Assembly (NCBI GenBank): GCA_038043025.1
Contig: JBBTCW010000006.1
Span: forward strand, 1 to 64,000
Direction: 5' to 3'
Source of the DNA: O2-02-FULL-42-9 sp038043025
GTDB taxonomy: Bacteria; Pseudomonadota; Gammaproteobacteria; UBA12402
DNA: 64,000 nt
In this document: positions 33,423 through 42,628 of the stretch, piece by piece
How the letters are laid out: each line of letters starts with the position of its first letter
How positions within the stretch are numbered: position 1 is the first letter of the stretch
The notes under the pieces: generated by a model
Seen by the model: only the letters and a program-made list of their open reading frames with translations
What the model was told of the DNA's origin: nothing
Databases searched by the model: none
Position numbers and translations under genes: made by a program

Positions 33423-34599
33423 TCCTCGTTTATTTATTACAACGTTAAAAAATTGCTTGCCAAGCGCTCAGGCGAGTATTGCATTGCATGAACCGTTATT
33501 TGCTGGCAATGAATGGCGTTATGTTAAAGAATGTTTGGATACTGGCTGGGTCTCTTCGGGTGGAAAATTTGTGGATCGATTTGAATATGATTTGGCAGCG
33601 TACACTGGCGCGAAACATTGTGTGGTTGCCGTGAATGGTACTGCGGCGTTGCATATTATTTTTTTGTTGGCGGGCATCAAGCCAAATGATGAAGTATTGG
33701 TGCCAGCCTTGACATTTATTGCCACCTGTAACGCGATCGCCTATTGTGGCGGCGTTTCTCATTTTATTGACAGTGAAGAATCTCATTTAGGCATCGATTT
33801 TAAAAAATTGGAACGTTATTTATCTGACATAACAGAAATCAAAGACAATGTTTGTTACAATAAATTAACTAAGCGGCCGATTCGTGCGTTATGTGTAATG
33901 CATACGTTTGGTCATCCCGTGGATTTAGATGCGGCGATGGCTTTATGTGATCGTTATCATTTGAAGTTGATTGAAGATGCGGCTGAAGCATTGGGTTCTT
34001 TTTATAAAGGTCAGCATGTGGGACATCATGGTTTTGCCGGGGCATTAAGTTTTAATGGAAATAAAATCATTACGACAGGTGGCGGCGGAGCAATCGTCAC
34101 GGATGATGAAAGCGTGGCTAAAAAAGCGAAGCATATCACGACAACGGCCAAACTGCCGCATCATTGGAAATATGATTATGATTGCATCGGTTATAATTAT
34201 CGCTTACCGAATATTAATGCGGCGCTGGGATGTGCGCAGTTAGAAAAACTACCTGAATTTCTGCAGAAAAAACGCCAACTGACAGAACGATATGAAAAAA
34301 CATTTAAACATTATGATGGATGCCGGTTTATCGAAGAGCCGAAAGAGGCAAAAAGCAACTGTTGGTTAAATGCGATATTGTTGGACAATTCCAGCCAGCA
34401 TCTTCGCAATGATATTTTAGAATTAGCGATTAAAAATAATATTTTTTTGCGGCCGGTGTGGGAGTTGATGGATACATTGCCGATGTATCAACATTGTCCG
34501 CGCATGGATTTGTCGGGGGCGAAAAGTATCGCTGCTCGATTAATTAATATTCCGAGCAGTGTTTGTTTAAGTGAGGAGCCGGCGTGCGAAAAATATTAG
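33412..34599 (+). CDS. legC: LegC-like PLP aminotransferase
   Basis: A 395-residue DegT/DnrJ/EryC1-family aminotransferase with the LegC hallmark LFAGNEWRYVKECLDTGWVS at the N-terminus, LIEDAAEALGSFYKG, and the PLP lysine in SFNGNKIITTGGGGA. It aminates C4 of the 4-keto-6-deoxy sugar made by LegB. The start at 33412 overlaps the end of legB and its own end overlaps legG. Confidence 0.9.
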   Translation: MSFDPRLFITTLKNCLPSAQASIALHEPLFAGNEWRYVKECLDTGWVSSGGKFVDRFEYDLAAYTGAKHCVVAVNGTAALHIIFLLAGIKPNDEVLVPALTFIATCNAIAYCGGVSHFIDSEESHLGIDFKKLERYLSDITEIKDNVCYNKLTKRPIRALCVMHTFGHPVDLDAAMALCDRYHLKLIEDAAEALGSFYKGQHVGHHGFAGALSFNGNKIITTGGGGAIVTDDESVAKKAKHITTTAKLPHHWKYDYDCIGYNYRLPNINAALGCAQLEKLPEFLQKKRQLTERYEKTFKHYDGCRFIEEPKEAKSNCWLNAILLDNSSQHLRNDILELAIKNNIFLRPVWELMDTLPMYQHCPRMDLSGAKSIAARLINIPSSVCLSEEPACEKY

Positions 34600-35732
34600 T
34601 CATGACCTGCGCGCGCTCCGACTACGGGTTGTTGTATGGGTTGATGCGAGAGATACAGCAAGATTCATCGCTGCAATTGCAAATAGTGGTGATGGGGATG
34701 CATCTCGAAGAGAAATTTGGATTGACCTATAAGCAAATTTTAAAAGATGGTTTTAAGATTGATGCCAAAGTGAAAATGAATTTATCCTCTGATAAAGAGG
34801 AGACGGTTGCTAAGGCCGTTAGTTTAGGAGTGGCCGGTTGCGCAAAAGCCTATAAGAAATTAAAGCCCGATATTATTGTATTATTGGGCGATCGATTTGA
34901 AACATTTGCGGCCGCCAGTGCGGCACTGTTTATGCGGATTCCGATTGCGCATATTCATGGTGGCGAAGTCACGGAAGGGGCTTATGATGATGCTGTTCGG
35001 CATGCGATTACTAAAATGGCGCATTGGCATTTTGTGGCGCATAAACAATATGCGAAGCGCGTTGTTCAATTAGGTGAAAATCCTAATCGAGTATTCTGCG
35101 TGGGGGCGGTGGGCTTGGATTCTATTAAGCGGACAAAACTATTGGACAAAAACGAACTCGAGAGGCAGCTGGGGTTTTCCATTAATAACAATACAGCGTT
35201 AGTGACGTATCATCCGGTGACGCTAGAAAAGAGTATGGCTGCGCGCCATATTAAGTCTTTATTAAAGGCATTGGAACAATTTAATTTTCAATATATTTTT
35301 ACGATACCCAATGCCGATGCCGAGAATACAAAAATTTTTAAAGCATTAAAAAGATTTATGCAGCGACATCCATCGGCGAAAATTTATGCCTCGCTGGGGA
35401 CTCAGAAATATTTTTCTTTAATGAAATATGCGGGGTTAATGATCGGTAATTCATCGAGTGGCGTGATCGAAGCGCCATCGTTTAAGTTGCCCGTTGTCAA
35501 TATTGGTTCGCGACAAATAGGGCGGTTGATGTTTGATAATGTTATTAATTGTTCTGATGATGCAGGTTTGATACAAAGAGCTATTAAAAAAGCACTGTCA
35601 ATATCTTTTCGAGAAAAATGTCGGCAGCTTAAAAAAAGTGATTTGGATCAAGGGAGTACGAGTAAGAAAATTAAGAACCTTTTAAAAAGAGTAACATTGA
35701 GTGATTTGGTAAAAGGTTTTTATGACTTATAA
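34584..35732 (+). CDS. legG: LegG-like hydrolysing 2-epimerase (NeuC family)
   Basis: A 382-residue NeuC-type enzyme with TCARSDYGLLYGLM, LLGDRFETFAAASAA, HIHGGEVTEGAYDD and NSSSGVIEAPS. It hydrolyses the NDP-2,4-diacetamido-trideoxyglucose with inversion at C2 to give 2,4-diacetamido-trideoxymannose, the substrate of LegI. The start is GTG at 34584 with GAGGAG 5 bases upstream, overlapping legC by 16 bases. Confidence 0.9.
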   Translation: MRKILVMTCARSDYGLLYGLMREIQQDSSLQLQIVVMGMHLEEKFGLTYKQILKDGFKIDAKVKMNLSSDKEETVAKAVSLGVAGCAKAYKKLKPDIIVLLGDRFETFAAASAALFMRIPIAHIHGGEVTEGAYDDAVRHAITKMAHWHFVAHKQYAKRVVQLGENPNRVFCVGAVGLDSIKRTKLLDKNELERQLGFSINNNTALVTYHPVTLEKSMAARHIKSLLKALEQFNFQYIFTIPNADAENTKIFKALKRFMQRHPSAKIYASLGTQKYFSLMKYAGLMIGNSSSGVIEAPSFKLPVVNIGSRQIGRLMFDNVINCSDDAGLIQRAIKKALSISFREKCRQLKKSDLDQGSTSKKIKNLLKRVTLSDLVKGFYDL

Positions 35733-35745
35733 TGGGGGTGCGAAA

Positions 35746-36819
35746 ATGGCCAAGACAATAATTATTGCTGAAGCGGGTGTTAATCATAATGGATCGTTAG
35801 ATTTGGCTTTTGAATTGATTGATCAAGCCGTGGCAGTTGGTGCTGATATCGTCAAATTTCAAGCCTTTAATTCTTCTCAGATTGTTACTCAATCTTTATC
35901 TAAGGCATCTTATCAAAAAGTAAATACAGGTGGACAAGATTCGCAGTTGGCCATGTTGAAAAAATTGGAATTAAGTCGCGCGGATCATGAGCGGCTCATC
36001 GAGCATTGTCAAAAAAAATCCATTAAATATTTATCATCAGTTTTTGATCTGCAAAGTTTGAATGATTTGGTTAATTATTTTGGCATTACCGAGGTCAAAC
36101 TGGGTTCTGGTGAGATAACGAATGGTCCTTTATTACTAAAAATAGCGCAATTGCAATGTGATGTTATCTTATCAACGGGCATGTGTGATTTGGTAGATAT
36201 TCAGCGGGCATTAAGTATTTTGGCTTTTGGGTATTTGGATAGAAGCGAATATCCAACCAGAGCGACTTTTGAAGCGGCTTTTAATTCCGTAGAGGCACAG
36301 AAAATTTTAAAAGAGAAGGTTGTTTTATTGCATTGCACAACAGCCTATCCTGCGCCCATAAACGATATTAATCTGTATGCGATGGATACTATGCGCAATA
36401 CTTTTTTGTTGCCGGTAGGCTATTCAGATCATTCATTGGGGATTAATATAGCTATTGCTGCAGTTGCGCGTGGTGCGATTATGCTTGAAAAACATTTTAC
36501 GCTAGATAAAAATTTACCCGGACCCGATCATAAAGCATCGCTTGATCCTCGAGAGTTTGCTCGAATGGTGACGGCTATCAGAGAAGTGGAGGTCGCGTTG
36601 GGTAATGCAGAAAAAAAAGTTACCCCGTCAGAGCTTGATCATTTTGATATTGTGCGCAAGCATTTGGTTGCGGCTCAAACGATCAAGAAAGGTGAAAAAT
36701 TCACCGAGCGCAATATTGCAGTTAAGCGTTCGCAAGGGAAAATATCTCCAATATATTTCTGGGAGATTCTGGGAGAGACCGCCGACAAAGATTATGTCAT
36801 TGATGATGTTATATCATGA
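35746..36819 (+). CDS. legI: LegI-like legionaminic acid synthase (NeuB family)
   Basis: A 357-residue NeuB-family condensing enzyme with IIAEAGVNHNGSLDLAFELI, KFQAFNS, LGSGEI, the HCTTAYPAP segment, GYSDHSLG and EKHFTLDKNLPGPDH, followed by a C-terminal SAF (antifreeze-like) domain from about residue 295. It condenses the trideoxymannose with phosphoenolpyruvate. The start at 35746 is chosen because GGGGGTGC precedes it and the family begins here. legI ends the leg run, 6 bp from the end of the convergent methyltransferase gene. Confidence 0.9.
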   Translation: MAKTIIIAEAGVNHNGSLDLAFELIDQAVAVGADIVKFQAFNSSQIVTQSLSKASYQKVNTGGQDSQLAMLKKLELSRADHERLIEHCQKKSIKYLSSVFDLQSLNDLVNYFGITEVKLGSGEITNGPLLLKIAQLQCDVILSTGMCDLVDIQRALSILAFGYLDRSEYPTRATFEAAFNSVEAQKILKEKVVLLHCTTAYPAPINDINLYAMDTMRNTFLLPVGYSDHSLGINIAIAAVARGAIMLEKHFTLDKNLPGPDHKASLDPREFARMVTAIREVEVALGNAEKKVTPSELDHFDIVRKHLVAAQTIKKGEKFTERNIAVKRSQGKISPIYFWEILGETADKDYVIDDVIS

Positions 36820-37608
36820 GTTTTTTGTAAATACTCTAAAGAGTAAGGGTGAATAGTTTCCAATAGCTGGCGGGAATGCCGCATCGAGAAATTTCACAAA
36901 TTCAGTGTTTCTGATAGGCGCATTTTCTGGTCGTAGAGATTCATGCAATACTCTTGCCGTAAAATAGTGGGTGGATAAATAATTTTGAGGTATTGAAGTA
37001 TTTATTTCGGTAAACCCTGTATTTTTCATTTCATCTATAATAGATTCGCTTAAATAATTATTATGATATGCTGGTTTCATTTCCGTTAGGCATAGTTCTT
37101 GCTGTGCTTTATTTAAGTTGACCAAGGGTTCGATAAAGGATTCTATCATGATGAAGATGCCATCTGTGTTCAAAATAGTATATATTTTTTCAATTGCCGT
37201 TATTTGATCTTCCTTAGAGAGTAGATTGATTAAGACTCTTTCGGAAATCACTATATCAAAAGAATTTGGCTTGAAGTTATCTTTCCTGCAGTCGTCTTGA
37301 ATGAGTTGAACATTTTTTAATGTTCTTTCGCTGGCTAATTTATATAATTCTTTATTGAATTCTAATCCATGAAATTTGAAGTCAGGATATCTTGCGGATA
37401 ATTGCGACAAGAGATAGCCATTTCCACAACCCACATCTAATATGGTTAGATTTTTATCTTGTTTTTTATACGTCTTGTCTATTGTGTTAAAAATAAATTC
37501 AATTTCTTTATCTCGTATAAAAATATCATGCATAGTGGATTCTTTTGAGCTGCCCTTGTTGGTTGCTTCTTTGTTATAATGTGTTTGAATAACATCATGA
37601 GGGTTCAT
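36814..37608 (-). CDS. Class I SAM-dependent methyltransferase
   Basis: A 264-residue methyltransferase with motif I ILDVGCGNGYLLSQL, a following GLEFN, and DIVISERVLINLL. The ATG at 37608 has AAAGGA just upstream, better than 37644. It is the only minus-strand gene between legI and ptmE, and its end overlaps the legI stop region. It probably methylates a sugar, perhaps legionaminic acid or its precursor, but the target is not shown by sequence. Confidence 0.82.
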   Translation of the reverse strand: MNPHDVIQTHYNKEATNKGSSKESTMHDIFIRDKEIEFIFNTIDKTYKKQDKNLTILDVGCGNGYLLSQLSARYPDFKFHGLEFNKELYKLASERTLKNVQLIQDDCRKDNFKPNSFDIVISERVLINLLSKEDQITAIEKIYTILNTDGIFIMIESFIEPLVNLNKAQQELCLTEMKPAYHNNYLSESIIDEMKNTGFTEINTSIPQNYLSTHYFTARVLHESLRPENAPIRNTEFVKFLDAAFPPAIGNYSPLLFRVFTKNS

Positions 37609-37723
37609 AATATTCCTTTTGATAAGAGTTTGATGAAAGGACAAGATTATTCAGATTATTGTAGCGATTGATATTGCTAATACAAGAAAAATATAGGGCG
37701 TTAAGGAGGGTAAGGGCCGCATT

Positions 37724-37740
37724 TGTTCATATTTTGAACA
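37724..37740 (+). promoter_or_regulatory. Inverted repeat TGTTCA-N5-TGAACA, possible operator
   Basis: A 17-bp dyad with 6-base arms in the divergent gap between the minus-strand methyltransferase and ptmE. It is typical in size for a dimeric repressor site. No regulator gene is in the window. Confidence 0.3.
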
Positions 37741-37769
37741 CGTTATTATTAGTTGTTGCAAATGCTTTA

Positions 37770-37778
37770 TGGTAATAT
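37770..37778 (+). promoter_or_regulatory. Possible extended -10 promoter for the ptmE-ptmA run
   Basis: TGGTAATAT fits an extended -10 element (TGn followed by TAATAT), about 70 bp before the preferred ptmE start, with only a weak -35 upstream. The five following genes overlap or nearly overlap and could be one transcript. Confidence 0.3.
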
Positions 37779-37846
37779 ACATCCTCAAATCGGTTGCCAT
37801 TGCTGGTAGCGGAGATGGGTCGATTAATATTCTTGTGAGGTTGTTT

Positions 37847-38899
37847 GTGTACGATGTAGAATGGAAAAAACTTTTAGTTAATCCAGATTGTACATTAGAA
37901 AACGCCATTCGCGTGATTAATCAGGGTGCTTTGGGCACCGTGTTTGTTGTCGATCATGATTTAAAATTATTGGGTGTAGTGACGGATGGCGATGTGCGTC
38001 GTGGTTTATTGCGACATGTTACGCTGGATCAGCCTGTTTTTTCCGTGATGAATGATCAGCCGAGGATGGCCATGCGCAATATAGATGTTGCCGAATTGAT
38101 TACCATGATGGAAGAACAGTCGATACGTTGTGTGCCGATTGTGGATGAAAATCAATGCATGATTGACGTAGAAATTTCACCGTATTTGCGTCGCGAGGCT
38201 AAAAATACGAATTGGGTGTTTTTAATGGCCGGTGGTTTTGGCACGCGATTAAAGCCATTAACCGACGATTGCCCGAAGCCATTATTGAAAATTGGCGGGC
38301 GTCCCGTTTTAGAAAATATTATTCAACAGTTTAAATTGAATGGGTTTCAGAAATTTTTTATGTCCGTTCATTATAAATTGAATATGGTGAAAAGTTATTT
38401 TGGTACGGGGGAACAGTTTGGCGTTGATATTAAATATCTTGAGGAAGAGGAGCCGTTGGGGACGGGTGGATCATTGGGCTTGTTACCCGAAATATCCCAG
38501 CCTTTAATCGTGATGAATGCCGATGTGTTAACGAAGGTGAATTTTCGTCAATTATTACAGTTTCATCTGGATTCAAAAGCTGCAGTGACGATGTGTGTGC
38601 GTGAATATGGTATGCAGGTGCCTTATGGTACCGTTCAGATCGATGGGCATGTTGTCACAGAAATTATTGAAAAACCCTCGTATCAATTTTTTATTAATGC
38701 GGGTATTTATGTGTTATCGCCGGATGTCGTTAATGGGATTCAGGGAAAAAATAATTTTGATATGCCAACATTATTTAATCGGTTGATTCAAGAAGGCAAG
38801 ACCGTAGTGACCTTTCCCATACATGAATATTGGTTGGATATGGGCAAGATGGAAGATTTTAAACGTGCGCAAATAGATATTTCACCCTTTGTATCATGA
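37847..38899 (+). CDS. ptmE: PtmE-like CBS-domain nucleotidyltransferase (GlcN-1-P guanylyltransferase)
   Basis: A 350-residue protein. Residues about 10-120 hold a pair of CBS motifs (VTDGDVRRGLL, VPIVDENQ). The rest is an NDP-sugar pyrophosphorylase (LMAGGFGTRLKPLTDDCPKP, NADVLTKVNF). Campylobacter PtmE has this layout and makes GDP-GlcN for the GDP-linked legionaminic acid route. The GTG at 37847 has GAGG 6 bases upstream and matches the family's N-terminus; the ATG at 37769 lies within the gap region. Its presence suggests that LegB here uses GDP-GlcNAc rather than UDP-GlcNAc. Confidence 0.85.
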   Translation: MYDVEWKKLLVNPDCTLENAIRVINQGALGTVFVVDHDLKLLGVVTDGDVRRGLLRHVTLDQPVFSVMNDQPRMAMRNIDVAELITMMEEQSIRCVPIVDENQCMIDVEISPYLRREAKNTNWVFLMAGGFGTRLKPLTDDCPKPLLKIGGRPVLENIIQQFKLNGFQKFFMSVHYKLNMVKSYFGTGEQFGVDIKYLEEEEPLGTGGSLGLLPEISQPLIVMNADVLTKVNFRQLLQFHLDSKAAVTMCVREYGMQVPYGTVQIDGHVVTEIIEKPSYQFFINAGIYVLSPDVVNGIQGKNNFDMPTLFNRLIQEGKTVVTFPIHEYWLDMGKMEDFKRAQIDISPFVS

Positions 38900-39906
38900 T
38901 AGAAACCATACACAAACCCGTCATATTAGTTGTCGGTCTGGGCAGTATCGGCAAGCGGCATGTGAAAAATCTTCGTGCACTTTTTCCTGATGCGTATATG
39001 GTTGTGTGTCGACATGCGCCGACGGAGCATGATCAAGATTTTGTGACGCAATATATTGATAAAGTTGTGTATGATCTGAATGAAGCGATTGCGTTAAAAC
39101 CGATGGCAGCTATTTTGTGCAATCCGGCGGTTTATCATGTTTCGATTGCACTGCAATTGGCAAAAAATGACATTCATCTGTTTATTGAAAAGCCGTTGTC
39201 GAATACGTTAACAGATGTGGAAGCTCTCATTACTCTATGTCGTCAGAAAAAATTAGTGTTCATGGTGGGTTATAATCTTCGCTTTTCAAAGACATTAGAT
39301 CGCGCGAGGGAACTCATAAAGCGCGGAGCAATCGGTGATATCCTGTCTGCGCAGGTCAATACAGGGCAATATTTACCGGATTGGAGGCCGGGTGCTGATT
39401 ATCGAAAAACCGTGTCAGCGCAACAGAAAATGGGCGGCGGTGTTTTGTTAGAACTCAGTCATGAGTTAGATTATATGTGTTGGTTATTGGGCAAGCCTGT
39501 CGAGGTTTTTGCGCGATTGACCTCGAGTGGTTCATTGGAGATTGATGTAGAAGATAATGCGGATGTCTTTTTAACGTTTCAAAAGAATTTAATGGTGAGT
39601 ATTCATCTTGATATGTTACAGCGTACCGCTTGTCGCCAGTGTAAGGTTGTGGGTGCGTTGGGTACAATAATTTGGGATGGTGTTGAAGATAAACTCATTG
39701 TTCAGTCTGAAAAACAAGAATTTTCGCAGAGTTTTTGCGGGGCAGAGGATAAAAATGAAATGTATAAACGAGAAATAAAACATTTTTTTGATTCTATTCG
39801 TAAAGGATCTCCTGCTATGGTTACAGGGGTTGATGCGTTGGAGAGTTTAAAGATTGTGTTGGCTGCAAGAAAATCAAATCAAACACGAGAAATTGTGCCA
39901 TTATGA
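38896..39906 (+). CDS. ptmF: PtmF-like Gfo/Idh-family oxidoreductase
   Basis: A 336-residue Gfo/Idh/MocA protein with VVGLGSIGKRHVKNL at the N-terminus, IEKPLSNTL for the catalytic-type Lys, VGYNLRFSKTL and GGGVLLELSHELDYM. It overlaps ptmE and legF by 4 bp each (ATGA), consistent with an operon. The order ptmE-ptmF-legF-ptmA matches the Campylobacter legionaminic acid gene set, where PtmF and PtmA are thought to take part in forming the GDP-amino sugar; their exact reactions are not certain. Confidence 0.75.
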   Translation: MIETIHKPVILVVGLGSIGKRHVKNLRALFPDAYMVVCRHAPTEHDQDFVTQYIDKVVYDLNEAIALKPMAAILCNPAVYHVSIALQLAKNDIHLFIEKPLSNTLTDVEALITLCRQKKLVFMVGYNLRFSKTLDRARELIKRGAIGDILSAQVNTGQYLPDWRPGADYRKTVSAQQKMGGGVLLELSHELDYMCWLLGKPVEVFARLTSSGSLEIDVEDNADVFLTFQKNLMVSIHLDMLQRTACRQCKVVGALGTIIWDGVEDKLIVQSEKQEFSQSFCGAEDKNEMYKREIKHFFDSIRKGSPAMVTGVDALESLKIVLAARKSNQTREIVPL

Positions 39907-40604
39907 AAGCGTTGAATTGTTTTGCATTTATTTTTGCGCGAGGAGGCTCGAAAGGCATTCCGCGAAAAAATATTACATTGTTAAATGGCAAACCATTGAT
40001 TGCATATTCGATCGAAACCGCGTTAGCCTGTCCATCGATTAGTCGTGTCATAGTGTCGACCGATGACGAGGAGATTGCATTGGTTGCTAGGCAGTATGGC
40101 GCAGAAGTGCCTTTTATGAGACCAAAAGAATTGGCGCAAGATAATAGTTCAGAGTGGCAAGCGTGGCAACATGCGATTCGGTTTATGCAGAAATGCGATG
40201 CATTTGATGTGTTTGTGAGCTTGCCTGCAACGGCGCCTTTGCGAAATGTAGAGGATGTGGAAAAATGTATTAACCTTTTATCACATGCAGATACCGATAT
40301 TGTCGTGACCGTTAAGCCAGCAGAGCGTAATCCCTATTTTAATATGGTGAAGGTTGATCGTGATGGTTTTTCGCATTTGGTTTGCAAAGGAGATGATGTC
40401 GTTTATAATCGTCAAGTGGCGCCGATGCTTTACGATATGACGACGGTGGCTTATGTGGCAAAGCCGGATTTTATATTGAACGCGACCAGTATATTTGAAG
40501 GGCGTGTTCGTTCGGTCGTTGTTCCCGCCGAAAGAGCCATTGATATTGATACGCCATTTGATTTAAAAATAGCAGACATGTTAATGAAGGAGTCTGTGCA
40601 ATGA
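39903..40604 (+). CDS. legF: CMP-legionaminic acid synthetase (LegF/PtmB, NeuA family)
   Basis: A 233-residue acylneuraminate cytidylyltransferase with FIFARGGSKGIPRKNI at the N-terminus (nucleotide binding), VSTDDEEIA, SLPATAPLR and the metal-binding DIDTPFD near the C-terminus. It transfers CMP from CTP to legionaminic acid for use by glycosyltransferases. ATG overlaps the ptmF stop. Confidence 0.9.
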   Translation: MKALNCFAFIFARGGSKGIPRKNITLLNGKPLIAYSIETALACPSISRVIVSTDDEEIALVARQYGAEVPFMRPKELAQDNSSEWQAWQHAIRFMQKCDAFDVFVSLPATAPLRNVEDVEKCINLLSHADTDIVVTVKPAERNPYFNMVKVDRDGFSHLVCKGDDVVYNRQVAPMLYDMTTVAYVAKPDFILNATSIFEGRVRSVVVPAERAIDIDTPFDLKIADMLMKESVQ

Positions 40605-41398
40605 CGATACATGAACAGATGAGTTTAGCCGGTCGTGTGGCATTGATTACGGGTGGTGCGGGACATGTTGGGCGCATGGCCGCCGACATATTAGCAGAGC
40701 TAGGTTCACATATTGTTATATTGGATAATGATCGAAAGGCGGCAGAAACGGTTGCGCAAGCCATTCAAGAAAAATATGCTGTGCAAAGCATTCCTATTGT
40801 AGTGGATTTAGAAGAAGATAATTTTGTTTTAAACGTGATGCCGGTGATTCAAAAAAAATTCGGACGTTTAGATATTTTAATTAATAATGCGGCGTTTACG
40901 GGCGTTTCTGGTTTAAAAGGTTGGGCAGTTGGTTTTAAGGAACAGCATGTGGATACTTGGCGTCGTGCATTGGAAGTGAATTTAACAGCGCCATTTGCAT
41001 TGATCCAGTCTTGTGTTGATTTGTTAAAAGCGAGCAAAGGTGTTGTCATTAATATGGGTTCAATTTATGGAGTGTTAGGCCCTGATATGAATTTGTATCA
41101 AGGAACGAGCATGGGCAACCCTGCCGCTTATGCAGCCAGCAAAGGTGGATTGCTTCAGTTGACGCATTGGTTAGCCACTGTTTTAGCGCCCGATATTCGT
41201 GTTAATATGATTTCGCCGGGTGGGATTTTTCGCCATCAGCCGAAAGATTTTTGTGAGCGTTATATCCAAAAGACGCCTTTAAAAAGAATGGCGACGGAAG
41301 AAGATTTAAAAGGAGCCATTGCTTATTTTGCAACGGATTTATCGCTGTATGTGACGGGACAAAATTTATTGGTGGATGGTGGTTGGACAGCTTGGTAA
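40601..41398 (+). CDS. ptmA: PtmA-like SDR oxidoreductase
   Basis: A 265-residue classical SDR with TGGAGHVGRMA, NNAAF, MGSIYG and the catalytic YAASK, ending in VTGQNLLVDGGWTAW. It is next to legF with an ATGA overlap, the same arrangement as Campylobacter ptmA/ptmB. It probably acts on a sugar in the legionaminic acid branch. Other SDR substrates cannot be excluded by sequence alone. Confidence 0.78.
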   Translation: MTIHEQMSLAGRVALITGGAGHVGRMAADILAELGSHIVILDNDRKAAETVAQAIQEKYAVQSIPIVVDLEEDNFVLNVMPVIQKKFGRLDILINNAAFTGVSGLKGWAVGFKEQHVDTWRRALEVNLTAPFALIQSCVDLLKASKGVVINMGSIYGVLGPDMNLYQGTSMGNPAAYAASKGGLLQLTHWLATVLAPDIRVNMISPGGIFRHQPKDFCERYIQKTPLKRMATEEDLKGAIAYFATDLSLYVTGQNLLVDGGWTAW

Positions 41399-41419
41399 TT
41401 ATTTATAGAGCAAGAAAAA

Positions 41420-42607
41420 ATGTTTAATAAAGTTATTTTTTTGGTGTATTCCTATCATCACTCAATCGAGCATGAGCGCTTTGGTGTTTATGAGTTTGAA
41501 AAAAATAATTTTTCAGTAGAGATTTGGATTTTGGCAAAAATTTTTTTGCCCGATAGGGAAACAAAATATTTATATGAAGAAAATGCCAATACTCAGAATA
41601 TTAAAGTTTTTCATAACAAGGCTGAGTACAAAAATGCAATGAGATATTTGGATAAAAAGACTATCGTCATCAGTTATATTCCCTATGCGATCTCTTGTTA
41701 TTTTATTTATAGAGCCTTAACCAAATACCGCGTTACCTACATGTTGAACTCATGTTGTCATGTGCCTTCGTCAGAGGGGAGCCGACAGGTTTATGATAGT
41801 TGGTGGCATTTTATATCTGCTAAGCTACAAGGTAAATTTTTTTTACGTTGCATGGAATGGGTGTTTCGTAAAATGCCAGGATATTTAATTGGAATTCGGC
41901 CGGCCAATGCCGCCTTGTTGGGAGGAATAAAAACATGGGGTGTGCATCGACCCGTCGGTCATCGCACGTTGCGATGGTATTTGCATGAAGATGATTATGA
42001 ACGATTTTTAAAAGAAAATAAAACGCCATGCCAAGTAGATGAATCACTGTGTGTTTTTTTAGATTCGTATATTCCCTATCATCCGGATATGTCGTTTATG
42101 GGAGCGAGCGGGTCTATTGATCCCCAAAAATATTATCGTAAATTATGCTGTTTTTTCGATTATTTAGAACAAACTTATCATTATCATGTGGTCATTGCAG
42201 CGCATCCGCGCTCCAGATATCATGAGCATCCTGATTGTTTTGGTGGACGGGAAGTCATAAAAGGAAAAACAGTTTCATTGGTGAGAGCAAGCGGATTAGT
42301 CTTGGGTGATGCAAGTGCATCAACAAGTTTTGCTGTCCTTTATAAAAAACCCATTATTTTTTTAATGATGGACATGTTAAAGCCCCACAAAATATATGAA
42401 AATTCTAAAAAATTTGCGGTCGCATTAGGCACGGAAATATTAAACTTGGATAATGATTTTAGTCATTTTGATTTAACGTCGAAGCTGCACATTAATCGAA
42501 ATGCCTATAAAAATTATTTGGAAAATTATATTAAGGTTTCGGGTTCACCGGATACTTTATTTTGGGAATCTGTGCTAGACAAGCTCCATGCAGGCGCTTT
42601 GGGTTAG
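41420..42607 (+). CDS. Uncharacterised protein, possible legionaminic acid-related transferase
   Basis: A 395-residue protein of no recognised family. It is soluble-looking with a few hydrophobic patches. IAAHPRSRYHEHPDCFG near residue 260 and LVLGDASASTSFAVLYKKP near 295 resemble the donor-site helix region of GT-B transferases and sialyltransferase-like proteins, where a His-Pro and a Ser-rich loop hold a CMP-sugar. It lies 21 bp after ptmA, so it could be the transferase using CMP-legionaminic acid. That is a hypothesis based on position and these two motifs. Confidence 0.5.
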   Translation: MFNKVIFLVYSYHHSIEHERFGVYEFEKNNFSVEIWILAKIFLPDRETKYLYEENANTQNIKVFHNKAEYKNAMRYLDKKTIVISYIPYAISCYFIYRALTKYRVTYMLNSCCHVPSSEGSRQVYDSWWHFISAKLQGKFFLRCMEWVFRKMPGYLIGIRPANAALLGGIKTWGVHRPVGHRTLRWYLHEDDYERFLKENKTPCQVDESLCVFLDSYIPYHPDMSFMGASGSIDPQKYYRKLCCFFDYLEQTYHYHVVIAAHPRSRYHEHPDCFGGREVIKGKTVSLVRASGLVLGDASASTSFAVLYKKPIIFLMMDMLKPHKIYENSKKFAVALGTEILNLDNDFSHFDLTSKLHINRNAYKNYLENYIKVSGSPDTLFWESVLDKLHAGALG

Positions 42608-42628
42608 CGACTATAATTATTTGGATGA

